DNA from: Acidobacteriaceae bacterium
GTDB taxonomy: Bacteria > Acidobacteriota > Terriglobia > Terriglobales > Acidobacteriaceae
Direction of reading: 5' to 3'
Assembly (NCBI GenBank): GCA_025462735.1
Contig: JAOAPC010000012.1
Span: 32,134 to 96,133, forward strand
Length of the DNA stretch: 64,000 bases
The translations under genes and the position numbers were made by a program. The notes below the pieces were generated by a model, which was not told the DNA's origin, did no database searches, and saw only the letters and a list, made by a program, of their open reading frames with translations. Of this stretch, positions 1 through 7,954 are shown one piece after another (position 1 is the stretch's first letter; each line of letters begins with the position of its first letter).

Positions 1-81
1 CTGGCGAAGGCGGGCGACGAGGCCGCCTAGACCGGTGAGGCGGAACTTGATTTCGACTTCGTTGGAAGCGGAACCCGGCAT
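1..81 (-). CDS. CYTH-domain protein, N-terminal fragment (cut by window edge)
   Basis: Only the first 27 codons are in the window; the rest lies beyond the left edge. The frame reads from an ATG at 81 and contains the segment NEVEIKFRL. This includes the ExExK signature (E-V-E-I-K) that opens CYTH domains (class IV adenylate cyclase / thiamine triphosphatase / inorganic triphosphatase superfamily). These are cytosolic enzymes that bind a triphosphate substrate in a beta tunnel. The gene lies 67 nt downstream of the extended DedA-rhodanese frame on the same strand, so cotranscription is possible. The assignment rests on one short motif; the exact substrate cannot be told. Confidence 0.6.
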   Translation of the reverse strand, partial: MPGSASNEVEIKFRLTGLGGLVARLRQ

Positions 82-148
82 CAGGCCCAGTATACGGCGC
101 GTAAGTTGAACTCGGAAGATGAAGTCGGGTGTGGTTCAGAGCGAGGCG

Positions 149-1120
149 CTAGCTGAAAGTCGGCAGCTTCATGAGATCGTTTGCCGGCACCTGTTCAACC
201 GGTTGTCCGGCTTTGCGCCAGGCGGCGAGTCCGCCGGTGATCACAAACGCGCGAAAGCCTTGCTTTCTAAGTAGCCGCGCCACACGGGCGCTGGTGGCTT
301 CGCGGGCTCAAGTGCAGTAGAGATAAATGTCCTTGTCGTGCGGCAGGGTTTTCAGTTCGTCCGCCAGCCGGTTAGGTTCAATGCGAATTGATCCTGCAAT
401 CCGCTGGGTGCCGGGATCGTAATACCCGTGACTGCGCACGTCAGCCAGTATGACCTCTTTGTCTCCCTCAGCAGATAGTCGGAGCGCGATTTCTTCGACT
501 CCGACGTGCGGAGGCAGGCCATAAACGCGATAACGAAAATACTGGAAGATGCGGTAAGCGGCGAATGCCACCAGTGCAAAAATAGCCAAAGCCGCGATGG
601 TGCGGCTTCCGGTCTGCAAGCCATCGGTGATGTGTGCGACAAAGTCACGGAAGATAAAACCCGCTCCTCCGTAGGCCAGGATGTAAAGGCAAGCACCGGC
701 TATATCAAACTGCAGAAACTGCGACACCCTCATCTTCATGCTGCCGGCCAGCGGCGCTGCCATAGTGTTCACGCCAGGAATAAACTTGATAAAGAGTAAA
801 GTGGTCCGGCCGTGTTTGTAAAAACTTTCTGCCGAACGCAGAATGCAAGTTTCAGGGTTGAGCGATATACCGCAAACAAATCCGAGGAACGCCCATCCCG
901 TTTTGCGGCCAAGGAAAAAGAGTAGCGTGTCACCGAGCAGCATTGCGGTGATCGCGGCCAGGAACGCGAAGGGCGCGCTCATAACGTGGGCAGCCGCAGC
1001 AGAACCAGCCGCAACCAGCGCTAAGGCAGCCGGGGCGGGAAGTCCACAGGCCTCTGCCAAAACGATAAGGAAGAGCAACGAATGGCCGTGATGTGAAACC
1101 GCTCTAAGCAGATCGTTCAT
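149..1120 (-). CDS. DedA-family membrane protein fused to a rhodanese domain; candidate selenoprotein (in-frame UGA at 308-310)
   Basis: The N-terminal part (about residues 5-190) is a multi-pass DedA/SNARE-associated membrane domain with the family's loop FIKFIPGVNTMAAPLAG. The C-terminal part (about 215-315) is a rhodanese domain, normally a sulfur-transfer module. The frame meets TGA at 308-310, directly after YLYCT. Read through, it continues AREATSARVARLL, a TGGLAAWRKAG segment and a LPTFS end, stopping at TAG 149-151. Related rhodaneses carry a CxC motif here, so UGA sits at the second Cys (residue 271 of 323), as expected for selenocysteine. A hairpin resembling a bacterial SECIS follows. 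The start is placed at ATG 1120 rather than the ATG at 1183, because an intrinsic terminator of the upstream gene lies between them. The alternative is a nonsense mutation; SelA/SelB/SelC were not seen in this window. Confidence 0.7.
275..294 (-). promoter_or_regulatory. bSECIS-like hairpin just downstream of the in-frame UGA
   Basis: On the minus strand, starting 14 nt after the UGA (308-310), the RNA can form CC-(bulged A)-GCGCC / GGCGC-GG closed by the five-base loop CGUGU. That is seven base pairs with one bulged base and a GU in the apical loop. Spacing, single bulge and a G near the start of the loop agree with the known features of bacterial SECIS elements recognised by SelB (for example E. 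coli fdhF). The element also encodes part of the conserved ATSARVAR segment, so some of the pairing could be coincidental. Confidence 0.5.
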
Positions 1121-1133
1121 GTAGACCAGAGTA

Positions 1134-1164
1134 CAAGAAAAAAAGGACGGCCGCAGCCGCCCTT
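1134..1164 (-). terminator. Intrinsic terminator of the small secreted-protein gene
   Basis: On the minus strand, AAGGGCGGC (1164-1156) pairs with GCCGTCCTT (1151-1143) with a single G-U pair and a 4-nt loop, followed by a run of seven U and a further U-rich stretch. It lies just after the stop codon at 1183-1185 and before the ATG at 1120. This argues against the ATG at 1183 as the start of the DedA-rhodanese gene. Confidence 0.85.
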
Positions 1165-1182
1165 GACCTGAACCAAAACACA

Positions 1183-1512
1183 TTACATTGCGGAGGACGC
1201 CTTTTTCAGCATCTTGACGCTCATGACGTGGATCTGGTTTTTGTCAGCGTAAACGTGGGCGCTGAGTTGAACATGATGGCCTTCATGACCCTTCAGGGTC
1301 TCGGGATTCATAACGTCCCAGCTTTTTTGGTCGGCGTCGGAGACGAATGTCACTTTGTCACCTTCGGCCTTGACCGTTCCCTTCAGCGTTTTTAGCGGCG
1401 CAGCAGCTGCTTTGTCCTTACCCATGTCGCAGCTCTTGCCCATCTCCTGCGCCATAGCGGTCATGCTGAATGCGAGACAAACTGCAAATATCAAAATCCA
1501 CAGCTTCTTCAT
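1183..1512 (-). CDS. Small secreted protein, unknown function
   Basis: This is a 109-residue protein beginning MKKLWILIFAVCLAF, a clear Sec signal peptide with likely cleavage after AMA-Q. The mature part is a compact, lysine-rich beta-type domain (KTLKGTVKAEGDKVTFV ... KSWDVMNPE ... GHHVQLSAHVY) with a conserved GHEGHH segment, which is reminiscent of small OB-like periplasmic domains common in Acidobacteria. A longer upstream start (1578) exists, but an AAGGAG ribosome site about 10 nt before ATG 1512 and the signal peptide favour 1512. A strong terminator follows, so it is probably monocistronic. The function is unknown. Confidence 0.75.
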   Translation of the reverse strand: MKKLWILIFAVCLAFSMTAMAQEMGKSCDMGKDKAAAAPLKTLKGTVKAEGDKVTFVSDADQKSWDVMNPETLKGHEGHHVQLSAHVYADKNQIHVMSVKMLKKASSAM

Positions 1513-1644
1513 AATGCACAGTCTCCTTTGGAAAACTTGTCCGGTGAAATTAGACTCCATCGTCGAATATGAAATCAAGCAGCGAATTGGACGTGGCAGC
1601 GAATTGGATGTGAAAGAGACAGAAATGTTACAAGGTGATGAAAA

Positions 1645-2631
1645 CTATTTTTCGCGGGCAACCACGAATTCCGGAGCCCAGAGCAGAGCGCGTTTGATCT
1701 CGGAACCGGGAAATGTGCAGATCGCCTTGCGGGCGGATTCCGCGAACGCAGCTGCGCGGGTGGTTGCGGAATCCAGAGACCCGTAACGCTCAAGAATGCC
1801 GAGAATCTCCGAATGAGTGACGCCGTTGAATGCGCGCTGGTCGACTACAGTTTCAATCATCTCGCGCTCTTCTGGGGTGCAGCGCTCGAGAGCGTGAATC
1901 ACCGCCATAGTCACTTTGCCCTCGCGCAGGTCGCTGGCTACGGGCTTGCCCAGCACACTCTCTGACGCGGTAAGGTCGAGCACGTCATCTACAATTTGAA
2001 ATGCCATCCCAAGATCGCGGCCATACCGCGCCACTTGGTCTTCCTGCTCTGGAGTTGCGCCGCCAAGGATCGCGCCCAGCCGCATGCAGACAGAGAATAG
2101 ACATGCGGTCTTGCGGTAAATGAGGTCGACGTGTTCGTCCAGAGAAATGAGCTTGCCTAGCTTTTCCATCTGCAGCAGTTCGCCTTCGACCATCTGCTGG
2201 GTGAGATCGATGAGAGCGTCGAGGATGCGGAAATTTCGTTCTTGTACTGCAACTTTAAACGCCTGCATGTAAAGCCAGTCACCCGCCAAGACGCATTTTG
2301 AATTGCCCCATTGGGTGTTTGCGGCAGGACGGCCGCGCCGGGTCTCGGCCTCATCGATGATGTCATCGTGAACAAGAGTCGCGGTATGAATGATCTCAAC
2401 CACAGCGCCGAGTTTCACGGCGCCGCGCCCTTCGTAATTGAAAAGCTTGGAGGAGAGCAGCAGCAGCGCCGGACGAATCCGCTTGCCTCCGCCTCCGCGC
2501 AGGTATTCCCCGATTTCGGTGATCGCGGTGACGTCTGAAACCGTGTCGCGGCCAAACTCGCGCTCGATGGCAGCGAGATCGTCCCGGAGAAGTTCGAAAA
2601 CTTCCGTTCCGTTAATGGCAATGGTGTTCAT
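1645..2631 (-). CDS. Polyprenyl (all-trans) diphosphate synthase
   Basis: A 328-residue trans-isoprenyl diphosphate synthase that elongates allylic diphosphates with isopentenyl diphosphate, giving the long side chain of the respiratory quinone (octa-/heptaprenyl type). Family motifs are present: GGKRIRP at about 48-54, the first aspartate-rich motif DDIID at 89-93 followed by an RR pair, and the second, DDVLD, at 215-219. The length is normal for IspB/HepT-type enzymes. Chain length cannot be read reliably from the sequence. It is cytosolic and Mg-dependent. Upstream lies a 128-bp inverted-repeat element separating it from yajQ on the same strand. Confidence 0.9.
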   Translation of the reverse strand: MNTIAINGTEVFELLRDDLAAIEREFGRDTVSDVTAITEIGEYLRGGGGKRIRPALLLLSSKLFNYEGRGAVKLGAVVEIIHTATLVHDDIIDEAETRRGRPAANTQWGNSKCVLAGDWLYMQAFKVAVQERNFRILDALIDLTQQMVEGELLQMEKLGKLISLDEHVDLIYRKTACLFSVCMRLGAILGGATPEQEDQVARYGRDLGMAFQIVDDVLDLTASESVLGKPVASDLREGKVTMAVIHALERCTPEEREMIETVVDQRAFNGVTHSEILGILERYGSLDSATTRAAAFAESARKAICTFPGSEIKRALLWAPEFVVAREK

Positions 2632-2637
2632 AATCTT

Positions 2638-2765
2638 TCACCACGGAGGCACGGAGTCACGGAGAAACACAAGTGCAGAAAAGTATTACAACAATGGATG
2701 CGGATCCCCAGGATTCGTCATCAATGTAAAAGCTCCTCTCCGTGTCTCTGTGCCTCCGTGGTGAA
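2638..2765. repeat. Intergenic inverted-repeat element of the CCACGGAG family
   Basis: The left arm (2638-2664, TTCACCACGGAGGCACGGAG...) and the right arm (2738-2765, its near-perfect reverse complement) enclose about 70 bp. Each arm is built from repeats of a roughly 9-nt unit, CACGGAG plus two bases. Similar arms occur at 6571-6651, 35650-35710, 45216-45349 (inside ligD) and 60167-60244. The element fills almost the whole gap between yajQ and the polyprenyl synthase gene. Confidence 0.8.
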
Positions 2766-2767
2766 CT

Positions 2768-3265
2768 CTAATTGCTCCGGTAATTCGTAAACTGCATATC
2801 AATCCCAAAATCCTGCTGCCGCAATAGCGCAATAATTTCTTGCAGCGAATCCCGATCCTTGCCGCTGACTCGCACAACATCGCCCTGGATCGATGCCTGA
2901 ACTTTTTTCTTGGAATTTTTGATCGTCTTGACGATGTCGCGGGCCTTCTCGATCGGAATGCCCTGCTGCATGGTGATCTTTTGTCTCACCGTACCTGCCG
3001 TTGCAGGTTCGACCGCGCCGTAGGTGAGGCCTTTGAGGGGCACGCCGCGCTTAACCAGTTTTTGCTGCAAAATGTCGTTCACCGCTTTGAGCTTGTATTC
3101 GTCGATCGAACTTAGAACGATCGCGTCTTTTCCTTCCATGTCGACGTTCGATTTCGAGTCTTTCAAATCGAAACGGGTATGGATTTCCTTGATCGCCTGC
3201 TGGATGGCATTGGTGACCTCCTGCAGGTTGATCTGACTGACGATGTCAAAAGTGTTCTCGGGCAT
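2768..3265 (-). CDS. yajQ: YajQ family nucleotide-binding protein
   Basis: A 165-residue protein matching the YajQ/UPF0234 family over its full length. It opens with ENTFDIVSQINLQEVTNAI and contains RFDLKDSKS, the LKGLTYGAVEPATAGTVRQ segment, IKNSKKKVQASIQGDVVRVSGK and a C-terminal DFGIDMQFTNYR. The family folds into two ferredoxin-like domains; members bind nucleotides, and some bind cyclic di-GMP as regulators. It is cytosolic. The spacing to the downstream polyprenyl synthase gene is taken up by a repeat element. The role in this organism is unknown. Confidence 0.93.
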   Translation of the reverse strand: MPENTFDIVSQINLQEVTNAIQQAIKEIHTRFDLKDSKSNVDMEGKDAIVLSSIDEYKLKAVNDILQQKLVKRGVPLKGLTYGAVEPATAGTVRQKITMQQGIPIEKARDIVKTIKNSKKKVQASIQGDVVRVSGKDRDSLQEIIALLRQQDFGIDMQFTNYRSN

Positions 3266-3479
3266 GACCTAATAGATTAACGTAGTTTAACGAATGATTC
3301 CCAATGGAAACGATTTTTGACGCCGAGAGCAATTTGTCTGCAGGAAGACTTTTTACCGCCGAGCACGCCGAGTTCGCGAAAGCGCAGGGAAAAATCTTTA
3401 CCACAGAGGATACGGAGGATCACAGAAGTTTTTAGCCCGTGTTTGTCTGTGTGTTCGGCAGTTAATCTTGGGCTAAAGG
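3266..3479. repeat. Intergenic region with degenerate CACRGAG-type repeats
   Basis: The 214-bp gap between tatD and yajQ carries degenerate copies of the short-period repeat (3347-3421: TACCGCCGAGCACGCCGAG..., then TTTACCACAGAGGATACGGAG). No gene or convincing promoter was seen. Confidence 0.5.
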
Positions 3480-4292
3480 CTAAATGGCCGCAGCCAATTC
3501 CGGAAGGGAAAAGAAGTGATAAAAATTCTGCGTAGTTTGAGAGCCTATCTCGTCGGTTGAAAGACCGCGCAGTTCGCCGATCTGCCGCGCCACCTCTTTG
3601 ACGTAGGCCGGTTCATTGCGTTTGCCGCGGAAGGGAACTGGCGCGAGGAACGGAGAATCAGTCTCGATAAACATGCGTTCGAGAGGAACTTGAGTGGCAG
3701 AATCGCGAATCTGCTGCGCCTTGGGGAAAGTGACATTTCCGGCGAAGGAAATGACGAAGCCCATATCGAGCGCGCGCTTGGCGTGCGGCCATGTGCTAGT
3801 GAAACAATGCAGCACTCCTCCTAAGCCCGATGGCTTCCAGTGCTGCTCGATCAATCCGAGGCAGTCTTCCCATGCGTCGGCGCTATTCTCTGATGGGCGA
3901 CAATGAATGACGATGGGCAGCTTGGCTGCGCGAGCAAGCTCCATTTGGCGGATAAAAACATTCTTCTGTATGTCGCGCGGTGAGTGGTCGTAGTAATAAT
4001 CGAGACCGATTTCACCCCAGGCGATCACCTTGGGCTTACGTGCGAGTGCTTCAAGTTGTTCGAAATCCCCATCGGTCGCCAATTTCGCTTCATGGGGATG
4101 AATGCCGACAGTGGCGTAGACGAAGTGGTGCTGTTCCGCAATCTTTACTGCGCAGTCGAGGGTGCCGGGGCCGTCTCCGGTGCCGACCGCGAGAATGTTG
4201 GCCACGCCGGCGTCCCGAGCACGGGCGATGACCTGTTCGCGATCAGAGTCGAAGCGAGGGCCGTCGAGGTGGCAGTGGGAGTCGATGAACAT
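3480..4292 (-). CDS. tatD: TatD family metal-dependent DNase
   Basis: A 270-residue TIM-barrel hydrolase. The start is placed at ATG 4292 because the family begins MFIDSHCHLDG (metal-ligand H6 and H8). Further ligands lie in the WGEIGLDYY, PIVIHCR, LHCF and ETDSPFLAPVPFRGK segments, all typical of TatD/YcfH. These enzymes hydrolyse DNA 3' ends or act in RNA and DNA turnover in the cytosol. The frame extends upstream to 4385, but that extension encodes a palindromic repeat and lacks family similarity. metG lies 111 bp upstream on the same strand, the usual metG-tatD order, so the two are probably cotranscribed. Confidence 0.92.
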   Translation of the reverse strand: MFIDSHCHLDGPRFDSDREQVIARARDAGVANILAVGTGDGPGTLDCAVKIAEQHHFVYATVGIHPHEAKLATDGDFEQLEALARKPKVIAWGEIGLDYYYDHSPRDIQKNVFIRQMELARAAKLPIVIHCRPSENSADAWEDCLGLIEQHWKPSGLGGVLHCFTSTWPHAKRALDMGFVISFAGNVTFPKAQQIRDSATQVPLERMFIETDSPFLAPVPFRGKRNEPAYVKEVARQIGELRGLSTDEIGSQTTQNFYHFFSLPELAAAI

Positions 4293-4309
4293 GAGCAATG
4301 TCCGTGTGG

Positions 4310-4384
4310 GGCGGACACTCCTGTCCGCCTTTCTTAAGCTCAGATTAGGTGAACCATCTCGCGGACAAGAATGTCCGCGCCACA
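4310..4384. repeat. Two GCGGACA palindromes between metG and tatD
   Basis: GGCGGACA-CTCC-TGTCCGCC (4310-4329) and GCGGACA-AGAA-TGTCCGC (4361-4378) are perfect palindromes with 4-nt loops. They resemble small REP-type elements and lie between metG and tatD. Confidence 0.7.
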
Positions 4385-4403
4385 TGTGTACTGGTAATCC
4401 CGC

Positions 4404-6485
4404 TTATTTCAGCCTTGCTCCGACCGGCACCTCTTCTAGAAAGGCAGCCAGCACTGGCCTTCCGCCTTCGAGTGAGGCCGCCACGATCATGCCATTTGAT
4501 TCGAGGCCCCGCAATTTTCTAGGCCGGAGATTTGCCACGATTACAACTTTGCGGCCGACCAAAGTTTCAGGCGCATAGGCTTCGGCGATGCCGGCGACGA
4601 TCTGGCGCACTTCGGTGCCAAGATCGACTTCAAGTCGCAGCAGCTTGTCCGCGCCTTTTACTTTCTCGGCGACCTTAACCTGGGCAACACGGAGTTCGAT
4701 CTTGGCGAAATCGTCGATGGTGATTTTTCCGTCCGATGGCGCGGCTGCCGGCGGTTTGTTTAGCGGAGCTGATCCCTGCGAGGCTGGCGTTTCGGTTGTG
4801 CCGGGCGAGGACGCCCGGCGCTCCAAAACCTCTGTTGTGGTGGCTCCGGCTGCGGCTTCAGTTGCACGCCCTTCGTTGGGGTCTGGCCGAGCCTCAGCCG
4901 AAGCAGTTCGTTGCTGGTCTTCGATCATCTGCATCCTTTCAATTGCGCTTTTATCGGCGCGGGGAAATACCGGCTCGACTTTCCCGACCTTGGTGCCCAA
5001 CTGGAGTTGCCCCCAGCGCAAATCCGCCAGCGACGACTTCGCGATGTCACCAAGTCCGAGCTGCGCCCATATTTTTGTAGTCGCGTCGGGCATGACAGGA
5101 TGGGCAAGGGCTGTGACAATACGCAGCGCCTCAGCAGACGTGTAGAGGACCGTTGCCAGGCGTGATCGGCTGTGCTCGTCCTGCTTTTCGCCTAATGTCC
5201 ACGGCTCGTTCTCGACAATGTATTTATCGACCGCGGCGACCAGTCCCCATGCGGATTCCAAAGCCCGCGAGAACTGAAATGACTCGAACAGCGCATGAAA
5301 GTCGCTGATGGTTTTTTGCGCGTGTTTCACTATCGCATCATCTGCGGGAACGCGTGAAGCTGAACTCGACGGATACGGCACTTCGCCTTTGAAGTAGCGG
5401 GTGATCATGGTCAAGGTGCGGCTGGCGAGATTTCCTAGACCATTGGCAAGATCGGAGTTGTAGCGCTGCACCAGCGCGTCGAAAGAAAACGATCCGTCCT
5501 GGCCGAAAACAACTTCGCGCAGCAGAAAATAGCGCAGAGCGTCGGAGCCGAGCACGTCGAGAATGGTCTCAGTGCGAACAATGTTGCCGCGAGACTTCGA
5601 CATTTTGCTTTCTTCAAATAGCAGCCAGCCGTGCGCGACGATCGACTTCGGCAAGGGCAAACCAGCGGCCATCAGGAAGGCCGGCCAGTACACGCAATGG
5701 AAGCGAACGATTTCTTTGCCGATCATGTGCACGTCAGCGGGCCAGAACTTCTTGTAATTCGAATCGTCATCGGATCTGTAGCCCAGCGCGGTAATGTAAT
5801 TTGCCAGCGCGTCGAGCCAAACGTAGATCACGTGTTTCGGATCATCCGGAACAGGAATGCCCCACGAAAAAGTCGAGCGGCTGATGGATAAATCGCGCAG
5901 ACCGGAGCGCACGAAGGCGATCACCTCGTTGCGGCGAGTCTCGGGGCGAATAAAATCCGGCTGGCTGGTATAGAGCTGCAGCAGCGGTTCAGCGAACACG
6001 GAAAGTTTGAAGAAATAATTTTCTTCTTTGATGGTTTCCGTCGGGCGGCCGCATTCCGGGCATGGCTCACTCGGCCCGACATCGACATAAAGTTCGTCAA
6101 ACACGCAGTACTGGCCGGTGTAGCTGCCCTTGTAGATGTATCCGTTGTCGCGGATGCGACGCCACAACTCCTGCACGCCGCGCTTGTGCCGGTCAGACGT
6201 GGTGCGAATGTAGTCGTCGTAGGTGATCCCCATCCGGTCCCAGAGGGCGCGAAACTCGGCGGAAACTTCATCCGTGAATTGCTGCGGCGATTTTCCGGCG
6301 GCTTCGGCAGCGCGCTGGATCTTCTGCCCGTGTTCGTCCGTGCCGGTCAGGAAATAAGTCTCAGAGCCCAGCAGGCGCTGGCGACGCGCGATGGTGTCGC
6401 AGGCGATGGTCGTATACGCGTGTCCGATGTGCGGCCGCGCATTCACGTAATAAATAGGGGTCGTGATGTAGAACTTTTTTGCCAT
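4404..6485 (-). CDS. metG: Methionyl-tRNA synthetase with C-terminal tRNA-binding domain
   Basis: A 693-residue class I synthetase charging tRNA-Met. The HIGH motif is at 19-22 and KMSKS at 294-298. The zinc-binding insertion shows C127 and CPEC (142-145), a single-knuckle form. The anticodon domain follows, and a C-terminal EMAP-II/Trbp111-like domain begins near IDDFAKIELRVAQV and ends VPVGARLK. Between the last two domains (about residues 520-585) lies an unusually long Ala/Thr/Pro/Glu-rich linker. Part of its DNA (4798-4829) is a palindromic repeat, CCGGGCG-AGGA-CGCCCGG, also found elsewhere in the window. A fused tRNA-binding domain is common in bacterial MetG; the repeat-derived linker is the odd part. 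Confidence 0.96.
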   Translation of the reverse strand: MAKKFYITTPIYYVNARPHIGHAYTTIACDTIARRQRLLGSETYFLTGTDEHGQKIQRAAEAAGKSPQQFTDEVSAEFRALWDRMGITYDDYIRTTSDRHKRGVQELWRRIRDNGYIYKGSYTGQYCVFDELYVDVGPSEPCPECGRPTETIKEENYFFKLSVFAEPLLQLYTSQPDFIRPETRRNEVIAFVRSGLRDLSISRSTFSWGIPVPDDPKHVIYVWLDALANYITALGYRSDDDSNYKKFWPADVHMIGKEIVRFHCVYWPAFLMAAGLPLPKSIVAHGWLLFEESKMSKSRGNIVRTETILDVLGSDALRYFLLREVVFGQDGSFSFDALVQRYNSDLANGLGNLASRTLTMITRYFKGEVPYPSSSASRVPADDAIVKHAQKTISDFHALFESFQFSRALESAWGLVAAVDKYIVENEPWTLGEKQDEHSRSRLATVLYTSAEALRIVTALAHPVMPDATTKIWAQLGLGDIAKSSLADLRWGQLQLGTKVGKVEPVFPRADKSAIERMQMIEDQQRTASAEARPDPNEGRATEAAAGATTTEVLERRASSPGTTETPASQGSAPLNKPPAAAPSDGKITIDDFAKIELRVAQVKVAEKVKGADKLLRLEVDLGTEVRQIVAGIAEAYAPETLVGRKVVIVANLRPRKLRGLESNGMIVAASLEGGRPVLAAFLEEVPVGARLK

Positions 6486-6649
6486 GAAATCGTCGTTGGT
6501 CGTTCGTCGTTCGTCGTTCGTCGTTGGCGAAAGATCGTTGCCGACTGACTGCTTCCTGCTTCAAAATCATCAACCACGAAGGACACGAAGTATCACGAAG
6601 GAAACCTGGGAAACATTATTTTACTTCGTGGATTTTGGTGTCTTGTGGC
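6486..6649. repeat. Intergenic repeats between metG and larC
   Basis: Near 6490-6530 there is a tandem run of GTCGTTGGTC / GTCGTTCGTC units. At 6571-6651, inverted arms of the ACCACGAAGGACACGAAG type (left 6571-6603, right 6622-6651) reach the last codons of larC. No gene was seen. Confidence 0.65.
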
Positions 6650-7954
6650 TTACTGCTTTTTAGACTGCAGGTATTCTTGCACTGCTTCCTGCATCACCAA
6701 CTTCAATGGTACACGGTGCTCGGCGGCGATGCGGCGGCAGTCCTCGTATTCCGGAGCGTAGTTGGTCACGGTGCCATTCAAGCTTGCGATCTTGATGCGC
6801 ACATCGCCAAAGCGGGTCGGAACGGTTTGCCACTTGCGGGCGAGCACTTGCCGTTTTTCTTCGCGGCGGCGGACGCCCAGGGTGGTGGTTTCAGCAAAAA
6901 TGATTTGCGCAAGTTTGTCGGCGTCGTCCGGCTTCGCAAGTACAGTAAGCAAGCTCCCGGGGCGATTCTTTTTCATCTGTACAGGCGTGCCAAACACGTC
7001 GAGCGCTCCGGCCTCTAACAAGCGATCCATCACGTAGCCGAATACCTGTGGATTTAGATCATCGAGGTTGGCTTCCAGCACGGAGATTATTTCCTGCGAG
7101 GTGTTTGCGGCGAGTTTGGAAGCAGCCTCACCAATGGTAATGCGCAGTACGTTTGCGTGGCCGGGGAAGTCGCGGCTACCAGCGCCGTATGCGGCCTTTT
7201 CGATCTTCATCTCGGGAAAGGAGGCGAAGCGTGTTGCCAGGGTGCGAACGATCGCCGCACCAGTGGGAGTGACAAGTTCGGCCTGAAGGCCGGACGAGTA
7301 CACCGGAACACCTTTGAGCAATTCGACGGTTGCGGGCGCAGGGACGGGAAAAGTTCCGTGAGCGCAGACCACCGTTCCGCCCCCCACGTTCAATGGCGAA
7401 CAGATGATTTCATCCACGCTCAGCGCGTCGGCTCCGACCGCCGCGCAGGTAATGTCGACTAATGCGTCGACTGCCCCAACTTCGTGGAAGTGGATCTGTT
7501 CAATTGGGACGTTGTGGATCTTTGCCTCGGCTTCTCCGAGCTTCTCAAAGATCGCGATTGCAGTTTTTTTTACTGAGTCGTTCAGAGAAGTTTTGCGAAT
7601 GATGTCGCGAATTTCTGGCAGTCCTCGGCCATGCTCGTGTTCGTGGGAATCGTGATGAGGCTCATGATCATGGTGGTGATCGTGCTCATGAGAGTGCGAA
7701 TCGCCGTGAGTATGTTCCTGCTCGGCAGCCAAATTGGTCGATCTCGGCGTGTCCTTCTCTCCATTCACAATTACATCGACTTTGGTGGCGCTGATGCCGC
7801 TGCGGTTCACGCGCGAAATTTCCAGACCTGCTCCGATGTCGAGGGCTTCGACTGCCTGCTCAAAAATTCTGGGCGCAACTCCGGCGTCAATCAGGGCGCC
7901 GAGAAACATGTCGCCGCTGATTCCGGAGAAGCAGTCTAGATAGGCAATGCGCAT
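6650..7954 (-). CDS. larC: Nickel-pincer cofactor biosynthesis protein LarC
   Basis: A 434-residue protein of the LarC (DUF111) family, which inserts Ni into pyridinium-3,5-bisthiocarboxylic acid mononucleotide to make the cofactor of lactate racemase-like enzymes. It opens MRIAYLDCFSGISGDMFLGAL, with the family's SGISGDM motif. A His-rich run (about 81-108, many HDH/HEH units) is a likely metal-binding segment. HFHEVGAVDALVDI and VSVLEANLDDLNPQVFGYVMDRL mark the two halves. LarC1 and LarC2 are in one frame here; no frameshift is needed. LarA, LarB and LarE were not seen nearby, so the target enzyme is unknown. Confidence 0.92.
   Translation of the reverse strand: MRIAYLDCFSGISGDMFLGALIDAGVAPRIFEQAVEALDIGAGLEISRVNRSGISATKVDVIVNGEKDTPRSTNLAAEQEHTHGDSHSHEHDHHHDHEPHHDSHEHEHGRGLPEIRDIIRKTSLNDSVKKTAIAIFEKLGEAEAKIHNVPIEQIHFHEVGAVDALVDITCAAVGADALSVDEIICSPLNVGGGTVVCAHGTFPVPAPATVELLKGVPVYSSGLQAELVTPTGAAIVRTLATRFASFPEMKIEKAAYGAGSRDFPGHANVLRITIGEAASKLAANTSQEIISVLEANLDDLNPQVFGYVMDRLLEAGALDVFGTPVQMKKNRPGSLLTVLAKPDDADKLAQIIFAETTTLGVRRREEKRQVLARKWQTVPTRFGDVRIKIASLNGTVTNYAPEYEDCRRIAAEHRVPLKLVMQEAVQEYLQSKKQ

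Noticed and set aside
1121..1183. Longer start of the DedA-rhodanese gene at ATG 1183
   Set aside because: The extension would translate through a perfect intrinsic terminator of the upstream gene; ATG 1120 gives a normal DedA N-terminus.
4293..4385. N-terminal extension of TatD
   Set aside because: The DNA is a pair of GCGGACA palindromes, and the family starts at MFIDSHCH.
6650..7954. Programmed frameshift in larC as in some lactobacilli
   Set aside because: Both halves are in one uninterrupted frame.
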